Shown: positions 1 through 5,339 of the stretch, one piece after another | Position numbering within the stretch: the stretch's first letter is position 1 | Layout: every line of letters starts with the position of its first letter | Notes under the pieces: model-generated | Seen by the model: the letters and a program-made list of their open reading frames with translations, nothing else | The model's database searches: none | Told to the model about the DNA's origin: nothing | Source of the DNA: Nitrososphaera sp. | GTDB lineage: Archaea; Thermoproteota; Nitrososphaeria; Nitrososphaerales; Nitrososphaeraceae | Direction: 5' to 3' | Assembly (NCBI GenBank): GCA_025929855.1 | Contig: JAICPK010000047.1 | Location: forward strand, 1 to 7,152 | DNA: 7,152 bases | Position numbers and translations under genes: made by a program

Positions 1-100
1 CCAGCCTGTCGGTATCATCAGACGATGTGATGTAAGTGACGACGCTGCTTCGCCAATCTTGAATCAAGGGATTGATATCGGCGGCCAATTGTCTTCTCAA
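1..100 (-). CDS. Possible 5' end of a minus-strand gene (partial)
   Basis: On the minus strand a frame stays open from a TTG at 100-98 to the window edge and gives a protein-like start of 33 residues (LRRQLAADINPLIQDW followed by RSSVVTYI). An AGGTG Shine-Dalgarno-like site lies 8 bases before the TTG, and a TATA-like stretch (148-159) would place the transcript start near 127. No family is recognised. A competing reading is the leaderless ATG at 128-126 in another frame, which ends after 36 residues at 18-20. The two could also be one gene broken by a frameshift. Sequence left of the window would settle this. Confidence 0.35.
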   Translation of the reverse strand, partial: MRRQLAADINPLIQDWRSSVVTYITSSDDTDRL

Positions 101-147
101 GTGGCTGGCACCTATTTATGTCGATCATAGAAGTTCGGATTGCCACT

Positions 148-159
148 ATAATAATAAAA
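148..159 (-). promoter_or_regulatory. TATA-like box for the left-edge minus-strand transcript
   Basis: The minus strand reads TTTTATTATTAT here. Its centre (about 153) is 25-27 bases before an ATG at 128-126, the normal archaeal distance to the transcript start. Confidence 0.35.
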
Positions 160-210
160 CATCATATCATAAAATTTTCCTTTTACGTTATTATTTTCAC
201 TTTTATAATG

Positions 211-230
211 AACCAAAATATATTTGGGTT
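211..230. promoter_or_regulatory. 20-bp near-perfect palindrome over the amt TATA box
   Basis: AACCAAAATATATTTGGGTT is palindromic at 9 of 10 base pairs; only positions 215 and 226 do not match. The symmetric core AAATATATTT is itself TATA-like, and its centre (about 220) is 27-28 bases before the ATG at 248, which predicts a leaderless amt mRNA. The site can therefore be read as TATA box and operator in one. A protein bound here would compete with TBP/TFB. The factor is unknown. Confidence 0.5.
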
Positions 231-247
231 AACAAAAATTAAGATAA

Positions 248-1777
248 ATGCTTTTATTCAAACTTTCCAGCCTTCACTCCTATATGACAGACGGTAAAAC
301 GAAGAGTATTCTTGATAGGAAAATCTATTTTCTGGGTCTAGCTGCTATAATAGCTACGCTGGCGACCATTAATTTCTCAGACATTGCGTTTGCCTATGCC
401 CCTGGCGACCCAGCTGAGGTATATTCCTTATGGGAAACAGATGAGGAGGGGAATCCTGTAGTAGACGAGGAAGGAAATCTAGTACCTGCACCAATTGATA
501 CAGGTGATCATGCATGGATGTTGACAGCCTCTGCACTGGTTCTTATGATGACTCCTGCAGGGCTGGCAATGTTCTATGGTGGTCTGTCCAGGCAAAAGAA
601 CGCTGTGAACACACTTCATATGGTATTCATTACTACTGGAGTTATTGCAGCGCAGTTCGCGCTGTGGGGATACAGTCTTGCCTTTGGACCTGATGCGGGA
701 GGATACGGATTCATAGGAACCTTGGATTGGGCCGGACTGCAGAATGTACTCCATGATGTGCCTTCAAACCAGTATGCTATCACAATACCCCATACAACCT
801 TCGTGGCATTCCAAATGATGTTTGCCATCATTACACCTGCTCTAATCGTAGCGTCAGTAGCAGAGAGGATGAAGTTCAGCGCGTTTATTATATTCATAGT
901 CATCTGGGCAACATTCGTCTATGACTTTGCCGCCCATTGGACATGGCAGATTGCGGCGCCTGACAACTATGGAAGAAATCCTGATTATTGTGGATTTGGA
1001 TGGACAGGTTGTCTAGGATCACTTGACTTTGCAGGTGGAACAGTCATCCACATCACCTCTGGTTGGTCCGGTCTTGTAATCGCTCTCATGCTTGGACGTA
1101 GGCTGGGATATGGCAAGATCCCAATGGAGCCACACAACATATCACTTGTTGTCCTAGGTGCAGCCCTTCTGTGGACAGGCTGGTTTGGTTTCAACGCAGG
1201 TTCAGCAGGTGCAGCAGCGTCCAACGCTAGCAGTGCATTTCTTGCAACCCAAATCGCTACAGGAATGGCGGCAGTAACGTGGGCTCTGATATCATGGGCT
1301 CACACAGGAAGACCTTCGACCGTTGGTGCAGCTACTGGCGCAATAGCTGGGCTTGTAGCCATCACACCGGCATCTGGCTTTGTATCACCAATGTCCTCCA
1401 TAATCATAGGGATTTTGGCATCAATTGTCTGCTATGCAGCACTTGCGTTCAAGAATAGGAGGAAATGGGATGACGCACTTGATACATGGGCTGTACACGG
1501 CATCGGTGGTCTTGCAGGTGCTCTACTTACTGGCATCTTTGCAGAAGCGCGGTTTACTTCATGGGGAGACAACGGACTTGCCTTTGGCAACCCTGCACAG
1601 CTATATGAAAATGCAGTAGGAGCATTTGCTGCACTTGCATGGGCGATGGGCATCACCGCACTCATTATTAAGATAATGGATGTGGTGTGGCCAGGCGGCA
1701 TAAGGGTCACTCCAAAGGAAGAAGAGGTCGGTCTGGACCTTGTACAGCATGGCGAAAGAGCTTATGTAAGCGGATAG
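248..1777 (+). CDS. amt: Amt-type ammonium transporter, 509 aa
   Basis: Membrane channel of the Amt/MEP/Rh family that brings ammonium/ammonia into the cell, here presumably for both nitrification and assimilation. The sequence shows an N-terminal signal peptide (hydrophobic about 26-42, likely cut after AFA at 49), an outside segment (50-87), and then the usual eleven-helix body. Family marks include MFYGGLSRQKN (108-118), AERMKFSAF (205-213), DFAGGTVIHITSG (260-272) with the structural Asp260 and first pore His268, and WAVHGIGGLAGALLTGIFA (414-432) with the second pore His417. The tail ends with the typical GLDLVQHGERAY. The body is intact. The outside segment carries a small internal duplication, DEEGNPVV/DEEGNLVP (65-80), which is unusual. 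ATG 248 fits the TATA spacing; ATG 284 is a possible later start. No PII (GlnK) gene lies beside it. High- and low-affinity thaumarchaeal Amt types cannot be told apart by eye. Confidence 0.97.
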   Translation: MLLFKLSSLHSYMTDGKTKSILDRKIYFLGLAAIIATLATINFSDIAFAYAPGDPAEVYSLWETDEEGNPVVDEEGNLVPAPIDTGDHAWMLTASALVLMMTPAGLAMFYGGLSRQKNAVNTLHMVFITTGVIAAQFALWGYSLAFGPDAGGYGFIGTLDWAGLQNVLHDVPSNQYAITIPHTTFVAFQMMFAIITPALIVASVAERMKFSAFIIFIVIWATFVYDFAAHWTWQIAAPDNYGRNPDYCGFGWTGCLGSLDFAGGTVIHITSGWSGLVIALMLGRRLGYGKIPMEPHNISLVVLGAALLWTGWFGFNAGSAGAAASNASSAFLATQIATGMAAVTWALISWAHTGRPSTVGAATGAIAGLVAITPASGFVSPMSSIIIGILASIVCYAALAFKNRRKWDDALDTWAVHGIGGLAGALLTGIFAEARFTSWGDNGLAFGNPAQLYENAVGAFAALAWAMGITALIIKIMDVVWPGGIRVTPKEEEVGLDLVQHGERAYVSG

Positions 1778-1796
1778 GATCCGGCGTATTACCTCC

Positions 1797-1814
1797 TCTC
1801 TTTTTCATTTTTTC
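1797..1814 (+). terminator. T-tract terminator after amt
   Basis: About 20 bases past the amt stop the plus strand has two pyrimidine/T runs (CTCTTTTTCATTTTTTC). This is the usual form of an archaeal terminator, which needs no hairpin. Confidence 0.55.
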
Positions 1815-1907
1815 ATGCTCGCCATCTCTATAATCTCAAAAAATGCGTTGGATTTGCAAGCGACAAGCTTTTGCTGTCAGAAGAGATGCTAGCATACTGC
1901 CTATGAC

Positions 1908-1927
1908 GCCAGTTCCTGGCATTTTTT
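1908..1927 (+). terminator. Hairpin plus T-run, intrinsic-terminator-like
   Basis: GCCAG-TTC-CTGGC forms a 5-bp stem with a three-base loop and is followed directly by ATTTTTT. It lies about 130 bases past amt, so it is either a back-up terminator or the end of a separate small transcript. Confidence 0.45.
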
Positions 1928-2069
1928 AGCACAATAAATAAAAAACTAATCATGCTATGCTATGCATAGATCAACACTTCTATAGTAAATGACCTTTCAA
2001 GCTAGAACCAAGGCCTGTAGACATATAACTGATCTTACAGTAGTTACAAGCGTGATTGTTCCTGTTCGC

Positions 2070-2092
2070 AGGCATACATCCATAATATGCCT
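2070..2092. repeat. 7-bp inverted repeat upstream of the small gene
   Basis: AGGCATA, nine bases, then TATGCCT. The arms match perfectly. The right arm overlaps the second copy of the 11-base direct repeat TGCCTATGACG, whose first copy is at 1898-1908. It sits about 90 bases before the small gene at 2180, so it could be regulatory or the end of an upstream transcript. Confidence 0.35.
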
Positions 2093-2157
2093 ATGACGTG
2101 AGGTCACTATTGCTATACTTTTTATTTATCTAAGTTATACAGAGGAATCCTGCATTA

Positions 2158-2168
2158 AGATTATATAC
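2158..2168 (+). promoter_or_regulatory. TATA-like box for the small gene
   Basis: ATTATATAC centred near 2164 predicts a transcript start near 2190, which would favour the TTG at 2195 as a leaderless start. A second A/T-rich box (TTTTTATTTATC, 2119-2130) would instead give a short leader before 2180. The sequence does not decide between them. Confidence 0.35.
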
Positions 2169-2179
2169 GAGCGTTCAGT

Positions 2180-2371
2180 TTGGTGCAGATACCCTTGGAG
2201 TCTCAACAAAAGGAAGCTGAGATTATAAGCGAGGTTCTCCTCAAGGCAGCCAGTGAGCCAGAATTCAGAAACGAGCTGATCAAAGATCCGGACATAATTT
2301 TGGAGCAGTATGACGTTTCCCCACAAGCCAAGCTGATCATCCGAACAAGCATTATAGATCTAACGCAGTAG
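2180..2371 (+). CDS. Small protein, RiPP-leader/Nif11-like, 63 aa
   Basis: A 63-residue protein with a charged, helical middle. Residues 14-50 read roughly as EIISEVLLKAASEPEFR, then a segment with DPD (36-38), then YDVSP (44-48). The order 'LL-KA--dPeFR--L--dPd--L--YdvSp' resembles the leader region of Nif11/NHLP-type ribosomal peptide precursors and small proteins related to the LigA subunit of ring-cleaving dioxygenases. No Gly-Gly cleavage site and no Cys/Thr/Ser-rich core follows: the protein stops eight or nine residues after the helix. No modifying enzyme or transporter lies nearby, so a peptide product is not supported and the role is unknown. Possible starts are TTG 2180, GTG 2183 and TTG 2195; the conserved part is the same for all. 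It stands alone between non-coding stretches. Confidence 0.7.
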   Translation: MVQIPLESQQKEAEIISEVLLKAASEPEFRNELIKDPDIILEQYDVSPQAKLIIRTSIIDLTQ

Positions 2372-2532
2372 CACAGCAATTTAGAAGTAAAAGCATCTAG
2401 CAATATGACTACAAATAACATTACAACATTACTATACAAACGCCAATGCGACAATATTTGAAAATACAACAATGAGTTATTTGATTTCGTTACCGAGAGA
2501 GATGATGATAATAATAAGAAAAGCTATGCTGG

Positions 2533-2552
2533 CAAATAATAAAGGAAATAGA
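2533..2552 (-). terminator. Possible T-rich terminator after the small membrane protein
   Basis: Just past the minus-strand stop at 2557, the minus strand reads CTATTTCCTTTATTATTTGC. This pyrimidine-rich run is compatible with archaeal termination but weak. Confidence 0.3.
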
Positions 2553-2556
2553 TTGG

Positions 2557-2727
2557 CTAACCTGTCCTGACAAGCCTTCTTCCTGTGTACCACCTATAGA
2601 TAATGTAGCCTACGGCGGCTATTGCTATTACTATGATAAGTGGTTGAAGCAGGTATATTACTATAGCTGCAAGTATCACAAGGACCGCGATAACCACCCA
2701 GTCAAGCGCTCTTAATGGTCTTGCCAT
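2557..2727 (-). CDS. Small membrane protein, 56 aa
   Basis: Starting from an ATG at 2727-2725 the minus strand encodes 56 residues: a basic start MARPLRALDW, a hydrophobic stretch (about 11-26, VVIAVLVILAAIVIYL), a short LQP break, a second hydrophobic stretch (about 30-44, ending VGYIIY), and a basic tail RWYTGRRLVRTG. This predicts a helical hairpin or one long kinked membrane segment with positive charges at both ends. The family is not recognised. The gene follows the glycosylase on the same strand with a 61-base gap, so it may be its operon partner, though AT-rich sequence in the gap could hold its own promoter. Clean codon structure and the hydrophobic pattern support a real gene. Confidence 0.75.
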   Translation of the reverse strand: MARPLRALDWVVIAVLVILAAIVIYLLQPLIIVIAIAAVGYIIYRWYTGRRLVRTG

Positions 2728-2788
2728 GATAAGGGCGATTAGCTAACATTGCTATTCAGCATTTGTAACGATAGTTATTAAGTATTTA

Positions 2789-3652
2789 TCACCATTTTTT
2801 ACCTGCGAGATGTCTTGTGTGATAGTAAAGATACTGCTGAGCATATCCTGCATACCTGCCAAAATACCTTCTTGCGCCATCCGACAGCTGCTCATACTGA
2901 TGGGGAGTAATCTTATCATGGAATTTGCTTTTGTGAAGCCAACTATAATGGCTAGCAAGTGCTCTTGCGATCCACACATCGATTGGGAATGCGTCAAGCT
3001 TTTCAAGTGAAAACAAAAGCACGCAGTCAGCTGTCTTGTTCCCGATTCCATAGACTTGCAGCAATTCTTTTTTTGATTCATAATAGCTTGCTTTCTTTAG
3101 TAGATCAAAGTCAAGTCGTCCACTTGCGATGGCATAAGCTGCAGCCTTTATTGCCTTTGTCCTGTAGCCAAGGCCGCAGCCCCTTAGTTCATCTATACTT
3201 GCCCTATTGATATCTGCAGCGGAAGGGAATGTAAAGAAGTCTATCCCATCAACTTTTGTGTGCTTGCCAAACCTTCTTGCCATATTATAGAGCATCCTTC
3301 GGATCATAGGTATGTTGGTATTGCTTGCACAAACAAATGAGAATAGGCACTGGTGGGGCCTCTGCCTTATGAGTCGGAGGCCAGGATATGCACTGGCAAG
3401 CCTGCACATGAGTGGATCGTGCGATATTTCTTCAAATATCTTCTTAATATCGTCGTCAAGCCTGAATATCTTTTGAGCACAGGATTTGTCTTCCGGGAAG
3501 GAAAGAAATTCAATACCCTTGTCAGACTGTGTGAACTTGATGACTTGGTCGCCATGTATGCCATACCATGAATTCTTATGCTTTTCCCAAAGAAAAACCT
3601 GTCCGCTGTTTATGCTGACAACGGGATCAAAGCTAGAAAAAAGCGTCTGCAA
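2789..3652 (-). CDS. ogg: OGG1-family 8-oxoguanine DNA glycosylase/lyase, 287 aa
   Basis: Removes oxidized guanine from DNA and nicks the abasic site (base excision repair). The sequence lines up with human OGG1 along its length. SGQVFLW (16-22) matches the SGQ-F-W segment that holds the 8-oxoG-reading Gly42. CASNTNI (108-114) matches SSNNNI with Asn149. LRGCGLGYRTKAI (156-168) matches LRKLGLGYRARYV with Arg204. The helix-hairpin-helix YGIGNKTADC (201-210) holds the expected catalytic Lys206, and PIDVW (223-227) the catalytic Asp225. The position of human Arg154, which helps select cytosine opposite the lesion, is Met116 here. The size is normal for the shorter archaeal/bacterial forms. A TAA two codons upstream leaves TTG at 3652-3650 as the only sensible start. 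A TTCCATATA-containing stretch touches it and may be its regulatory site. Confidence 0.93.
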   Translation of the reverse strand: MQTLFSSFDPVVSINSGQVFLWEKHKNSWYGIHGDQVIKFTQSDKGIEFLSFPEDKSCAQKIFRLDDDIKKIFEEISHDPLMCRLASAYPGLRLIRQRPHQCLFSFVCASNTNIPMIRRMLYNMARRFGKHTKVDGIDFFTFPSAADINRASIDELRGCGLGYRTKAIKAAAYAIASGRLDFDLLKKASYYESKKELLQVYGIGNKTADCVLLFSLEKLDAFPIDVWIARALASHYSWLHKSKFHDKITPHQYEQLSDGARRYFGRYAGYAQQYLYYHTRHLAGKKW

Positions 3653-3665
3653 TTCTTATATGGAA
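3653..3665 (-). promoter_or_regulatory. TTCCATATA half-site abutting the glycosylase start
   Basis: The minus strand reads TTCCATATAAGAA immediately followed by the TTG start. It shares its first nine bases with the hydrolase palindrome (TTCCATATATGGAA), which also sits just before a TTG start. It may be a degenerate operator or a coincidence of A/T-rich promoter sequence. Confidence 0.3.
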
Positions 3666-3837
3666 GCCCCCTGTTCTTATTGAACTTTTTTAGTAGTACA
3701 TAATCCTAATGATGTTGGCCACAAATGGCTCATGATATAAATTGTTACGTCTTGGCATTTCTGCACTGTTCTTCTGGATTTTCTAATTAACATCAGACGC
3801 AATCTTTGTTTTATGTGGACAAGGCGGCTAGGTAACG

Positions 3838-3846
3838 TTAAATAAA
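3838..3846 (+). promoter_or_regulatory. TATA box of the AbrB-type gene
   Basis: TTAAATAAA centred at 3842 is 29 bases before ATG 3871 (23 before ATG 3865). This favours a leaderless or nearly leaderless transcript and helps choose the start. Confidence 0.5.
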
Positions 3847-3870
3847 TGATACTTGTGTTTGCTAATGCAC

Positions 3871-4182
3871 ATGAGTTCTAGCGATTCCACAGATCCTATG
3901 GAAGCTTTCAAAAAAGCGATTACAAAGGGAAGTGAAGCACAGAAGGATTTTATCCGCCAGTTTTCTAACATTCAGCAGGATGCTATGCAGAACTACTTTT
4001 CAGTTCTCCAGAGTCTGACATTCCATAATGCAATGTTCAAGACTACAGTACAGAGCGGAGGCAGGATTTCTATTCCAGAGGCTGAAAGGCAAGCACTCAA
4101 TATAGAAGATGGAGATCTTGTGCAGGTGATCGTAGTACCCATAGAGCGGCGACGCAAAGGATCCATGCAGAAGGAGACCTGA
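3871..4182 (+). CDS. AbrB/SpoVT-type protein with helical N-terminal extension, 103 aa
   Basis: The C-terminal part (55-92, MFKTTVQSGGRISIPEAERQ and onward to VQVIVVPIERR) is a swapped-hairpin AbrB/MazE/SpoVT domain: the 'GGRISIPEAER--L-I-DGD-V-V-V' pattern is clear. Such domains bind DNA as dimers. The first 54 residues are polar and helix-prone (EAFKKAITKGSEAQKDFIRQ then FSNIQQDAMQNYF), which recalls phasins and the PhaE subunit of polyhydroxyalkanoate synthase; that likeness is by eye only. The tail RRRKGSMQKE is basic. ATG 3871 fits the TATA box; ATG 3865 and TTG 3853 are in-frame alternatives. The stop touches the convergent hydrolase stop with no bases between. It could be a DNA-binding regulator, an antitoxin-like protein (no toxin gene seen), or a granule-associated regulator. 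The domain call is firm; the role is not. Confidence 0.88.
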   Translation: MSSSDSTDPMEAFKKAITKGSEAQKDFIRQFSNIQQDAMQNYFSVLQSLTFHNAMFKTTVQSGGRISIPEAERQALNIEDGDLVQVIVVPIERRRKGSMQKET

Positions 4183-4995
4183 TTATTGTTCTCTGCCTAC
4201 GAGGAACTTCAGGACGATTTTATTGAACATCATAGGCCTTTCGACATACGGTGTGTGACCGCAGTTTCTTATCACTACAAGCTGCCTTTTTGGAATTTCA
4301 TCATATTCTCTGGAGTACTGTAATGGTATCATCTTATCTTGTTCTCCCCATAGAAGAAGAGTTGGAGCAATTATATTTGAAAGCCTGCCATTTAGTTTGG
4401 GCGCATATCTTATGCCAAGCACCGTCGACATGAATGCATACTTTGCATTAGTAAGCCTCATTCTGTTTACAAAGTCTGTCACTATCTCTTCGTTGACGGC
4501 ATCAGACTCATAGGCCATTTCCCTAAAGGCCTCATAGACATGCTCGTATACCGGATACAGGGCAGCCATGATGTATCTGTCAAGGGTCGGAGTCGATGTC
4601 TTCATCATGCCTGCAGGTGACACTAGAACTAACTTTTCAACCATGCGGTTGAACCTGATGGCAAATTCGGTGGCAACGTGACCGCCAAATGATGATCCGA
4701 TAATATTTGACTCAGAGATCCTGAGATTGTCAAGCAATGCTTTGAAAAAGTCAATAAAGAAATCCATTGTGTATTCTATAGCAGGTTTGTCGCTGTAACC
4801 AAAACCAATAATATCCGGAATTATCAGGTGAAAGTATTTTGACAAAGCTGGAATTACACGAGACCATCTTTCTGCAGAAGCGCCAAGACCGTGCAAAAGA
4901 ATCAGAGTCTTACCGTCAGCCGGCCCATAGTCGAGATACCTTATGGTATAGTCATTGACACTGGTGAACTTTTGTGGCGTCGACTGCTCGCCCAA
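4183..4995 (-). CDS. Alpha/beta-fold hydrolase, 270 aa
   Basis: Serine hydrolase of the esterase/lipase/C-C-bond hydrolase type; the substrate cannot be told. Visible marks are the oxyanion-hole motif LLHGLGAS (33-40), PDIIGFGYSDKP (60-71), the nucleophile elbow IGSSFGGHVA (99-108) with Ser102, the acid in LLLWGEQDKMIP (213-224) as Asp220, and the catalytic His247 in CGHTPYVERP (245-254). A helical cap fills roughly 130-200. The nucleophile is Ser rather than Cys, so this is not a PhaC polymer synthase, though it could act on related acyl esters. The length is normal. TGA lies directly before the TTG at 4995-4993, so TTG is the only possible start. An 18-bp palindrome sits 2 bases upstream. 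It converges on the AbrB-type gene with abutting stop codons. Confidence 0.93.
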   Translation of the reverse strand: MGEQSTPQKFTSVNDYTIRYLDYGPADGKTLILLHGLGASAERWSRVIPALSKYFHLIIPDIIGFGYSDKPAIEYTMDFFIDFFKALLDNLRISESNIIGSSFGGHVATEFAIRFNRMVEKLVLVSPAGMMKTSTPTLDRYIMAALYPVYEHVYEAFREMAYESDAVNEEIVTDFVNRMRLTNAKYAFMSTVLGIRYAPKLNGRLSNIIAPTLLLWGEQDKMIPLQYSREYDEIPKRQLVVIRNCGHTPYVERPMMFNKIVLKFLVGREQ

Positions 4996-4997
4996 TC

Positions 4998-5015
4998 AGT
5001 TCCATATATGGAACT
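4998..5015. promoter_or_regulatory. Perfect 18-bp palindrome at the hydrolase start
   Basis: AGTTCCATATATGGAACT is its own reverse complement. Extending it to 4995-5018 gives 11 of 12 matching pairs. It lies between the TATA box (5022-5030) and the TTG start (4995), on top of the expected transcript start near 5000. This is where archaeal repressors often block RNA polymerase. The binding protein is unknown; the AbrB-type neighbour is one candidate. Confidence 0.6.
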
Positions 5016-5021
5016 CATGTA

Positions 5022-5030
5022 ATATATTTA
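5022..5030 (-). promoter_or_regulatory. TATA box of the hydrolase gene
   Basis: The minus strand reads TAAATATAT, centred about 31 bases before the TTG at 4995. The transcript would start near 5000, giving a leader of only a few bases. Confidence 0.5.
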
Positions 5031-5127
5031 TGCAATTATCAGGAGGTCCCGCCCAATGCCGTTGTAGTTAGTGTGTCTGTCATATTGATAATCCGAACTC
5101 TTCTTTCTCCTTTTCTCTTCCTCTGCT

Positions 5128-5268
5128 CTATTTGAGTCCTAAGCAGCAGCCTGCAATGTTATAATTCCTTTGTATCTCTGATTGAGGATTTCCTATTATG
5201 TAAAGTACGTCCTCTCTAAGAACCTCTTTTCTTGGAGTGTATATTACTCTGCAAAAGTGAACTTGCAA
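5128..5268 (-). pseudogene. Possible gene remnant or small gene downstream of the TRAM gene
   Basis: A minus-strand frame open for 79 codons (5367-5131) ends at TAG 5130-5128. Its later part looks like real protein: VEQLWENIALQVHFCRVIY, then TPRKEVLREDVLYIIGNPQS, then a CCLGLK end. The only in-frame usual start is a TTG at 5268-5266, which would give 46 residues and cut off protein-like sequence before it. A TTAAATAT box near 5320 predicts a leaderless start at an ATG that is in a different frame and stops after 17 codons. That pattern suggests a gene with a shifted frame. The family is not recognised, and a chance open frame is possible. Confidence 0.3.
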
Positions 5269-5339
5269 CGCAATATTCTCCCAAAGTTGCTCGACATTTG
5301 TCCTAGAGCCACTTCTGATATTTAATGACTTGGGCTCTG

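Larger units (their letters stand above)
1778..2179. other. 402-base non-coding region between amt and the small gene
   Basis: No frame longer than a few codons looks coding on either strand. The region holds the amt T-tract, a hairpin followed by six T (1908-1927), an 11-base direct repeat TGCCTATGACG (1898-1908 and 2088-2098), a 7-bp inverted repeat (2070-2092), and a small palindrome CTATGCATAG (1960-1969). A small RNA ending at the 1908-1927 hairpin is possible, but nothing fixes its start. Confidence 0.5.
4996..5339. other. 344-base region between the hydrolase and the TRAM gene
   Basis: Holds the hydrolase promoter and palindrome at its left end. Further right, a minus-strand frame stays open from 5367 to a TAG at 5130-5128 and gives protein-like sequence without a good start (see the separate entry). 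No plus-strand gene is supported. Confidence 0.5.

Noticed and set aside
479..1710. Minus-strand and out-of-frame reading frames of 64-95 codons inside amt
   Set aside because: They lie fully within a clearly conserved transporter, with Cys/His/Pro-rich or low-complexity translations; shadows of the real gene.
2203..2472. 89-codon minus-strand frame opposite the small gene at 2180
   Set aside because: Covers the plus-strand gene, whose sequence shows a structured, charged helical protein; the antisense translation has no recognisable pattern.
2472..2570. 32-codon plus-strand frame starting MSYLISLPREMM
   Set aside because: No well-spaced TATA box or ribosome site, and it runs into the antisense end of the 56-aa membrane gene.
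2500..2570. GATGATGA resembling a C box of a C/D guide RNA
   Set aside because: No correctly spaced D' or C' boxes and the only CTGA lies about 60 bases away inside the membrane gene end.
2752..3683. Several frames overlapping the glycosylase on both strands
   Set aside because: The glycosylase has full-length family motifs; the others are out-of-frame shadows.
4183..4995. Hydrolase as a PHA synthase (PhaC)
   Set aside because: PhaC uses a Cys nucleophile and is longer; this protein has Ser102 in a normal GxSxG elbow and 270 residues.
3871..4995. AbrB-type gene plus neighbour as a toxin-antitoxin pair
   Set aside because: The neighbour is a convergent alpha/beta hydrolase, not a PIN/MazF-type toxin, and the genes are not in one operon.
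5003..5011. CCATATATGG inside the hydrolase palindrome equals a eukaryotic CArG box
   Set aside because: MADS-box/SRF factors are not expected in archaea; the match follows from any symmetric A/T core flanked by CC/GG.
5041..5067. Perfect-looking AGGAGGT followed by ATG on the plus strand
   Set aside because: The ATG (5056) opens only MPL before a TAG, so the ribosome-site likeness is coincidental.
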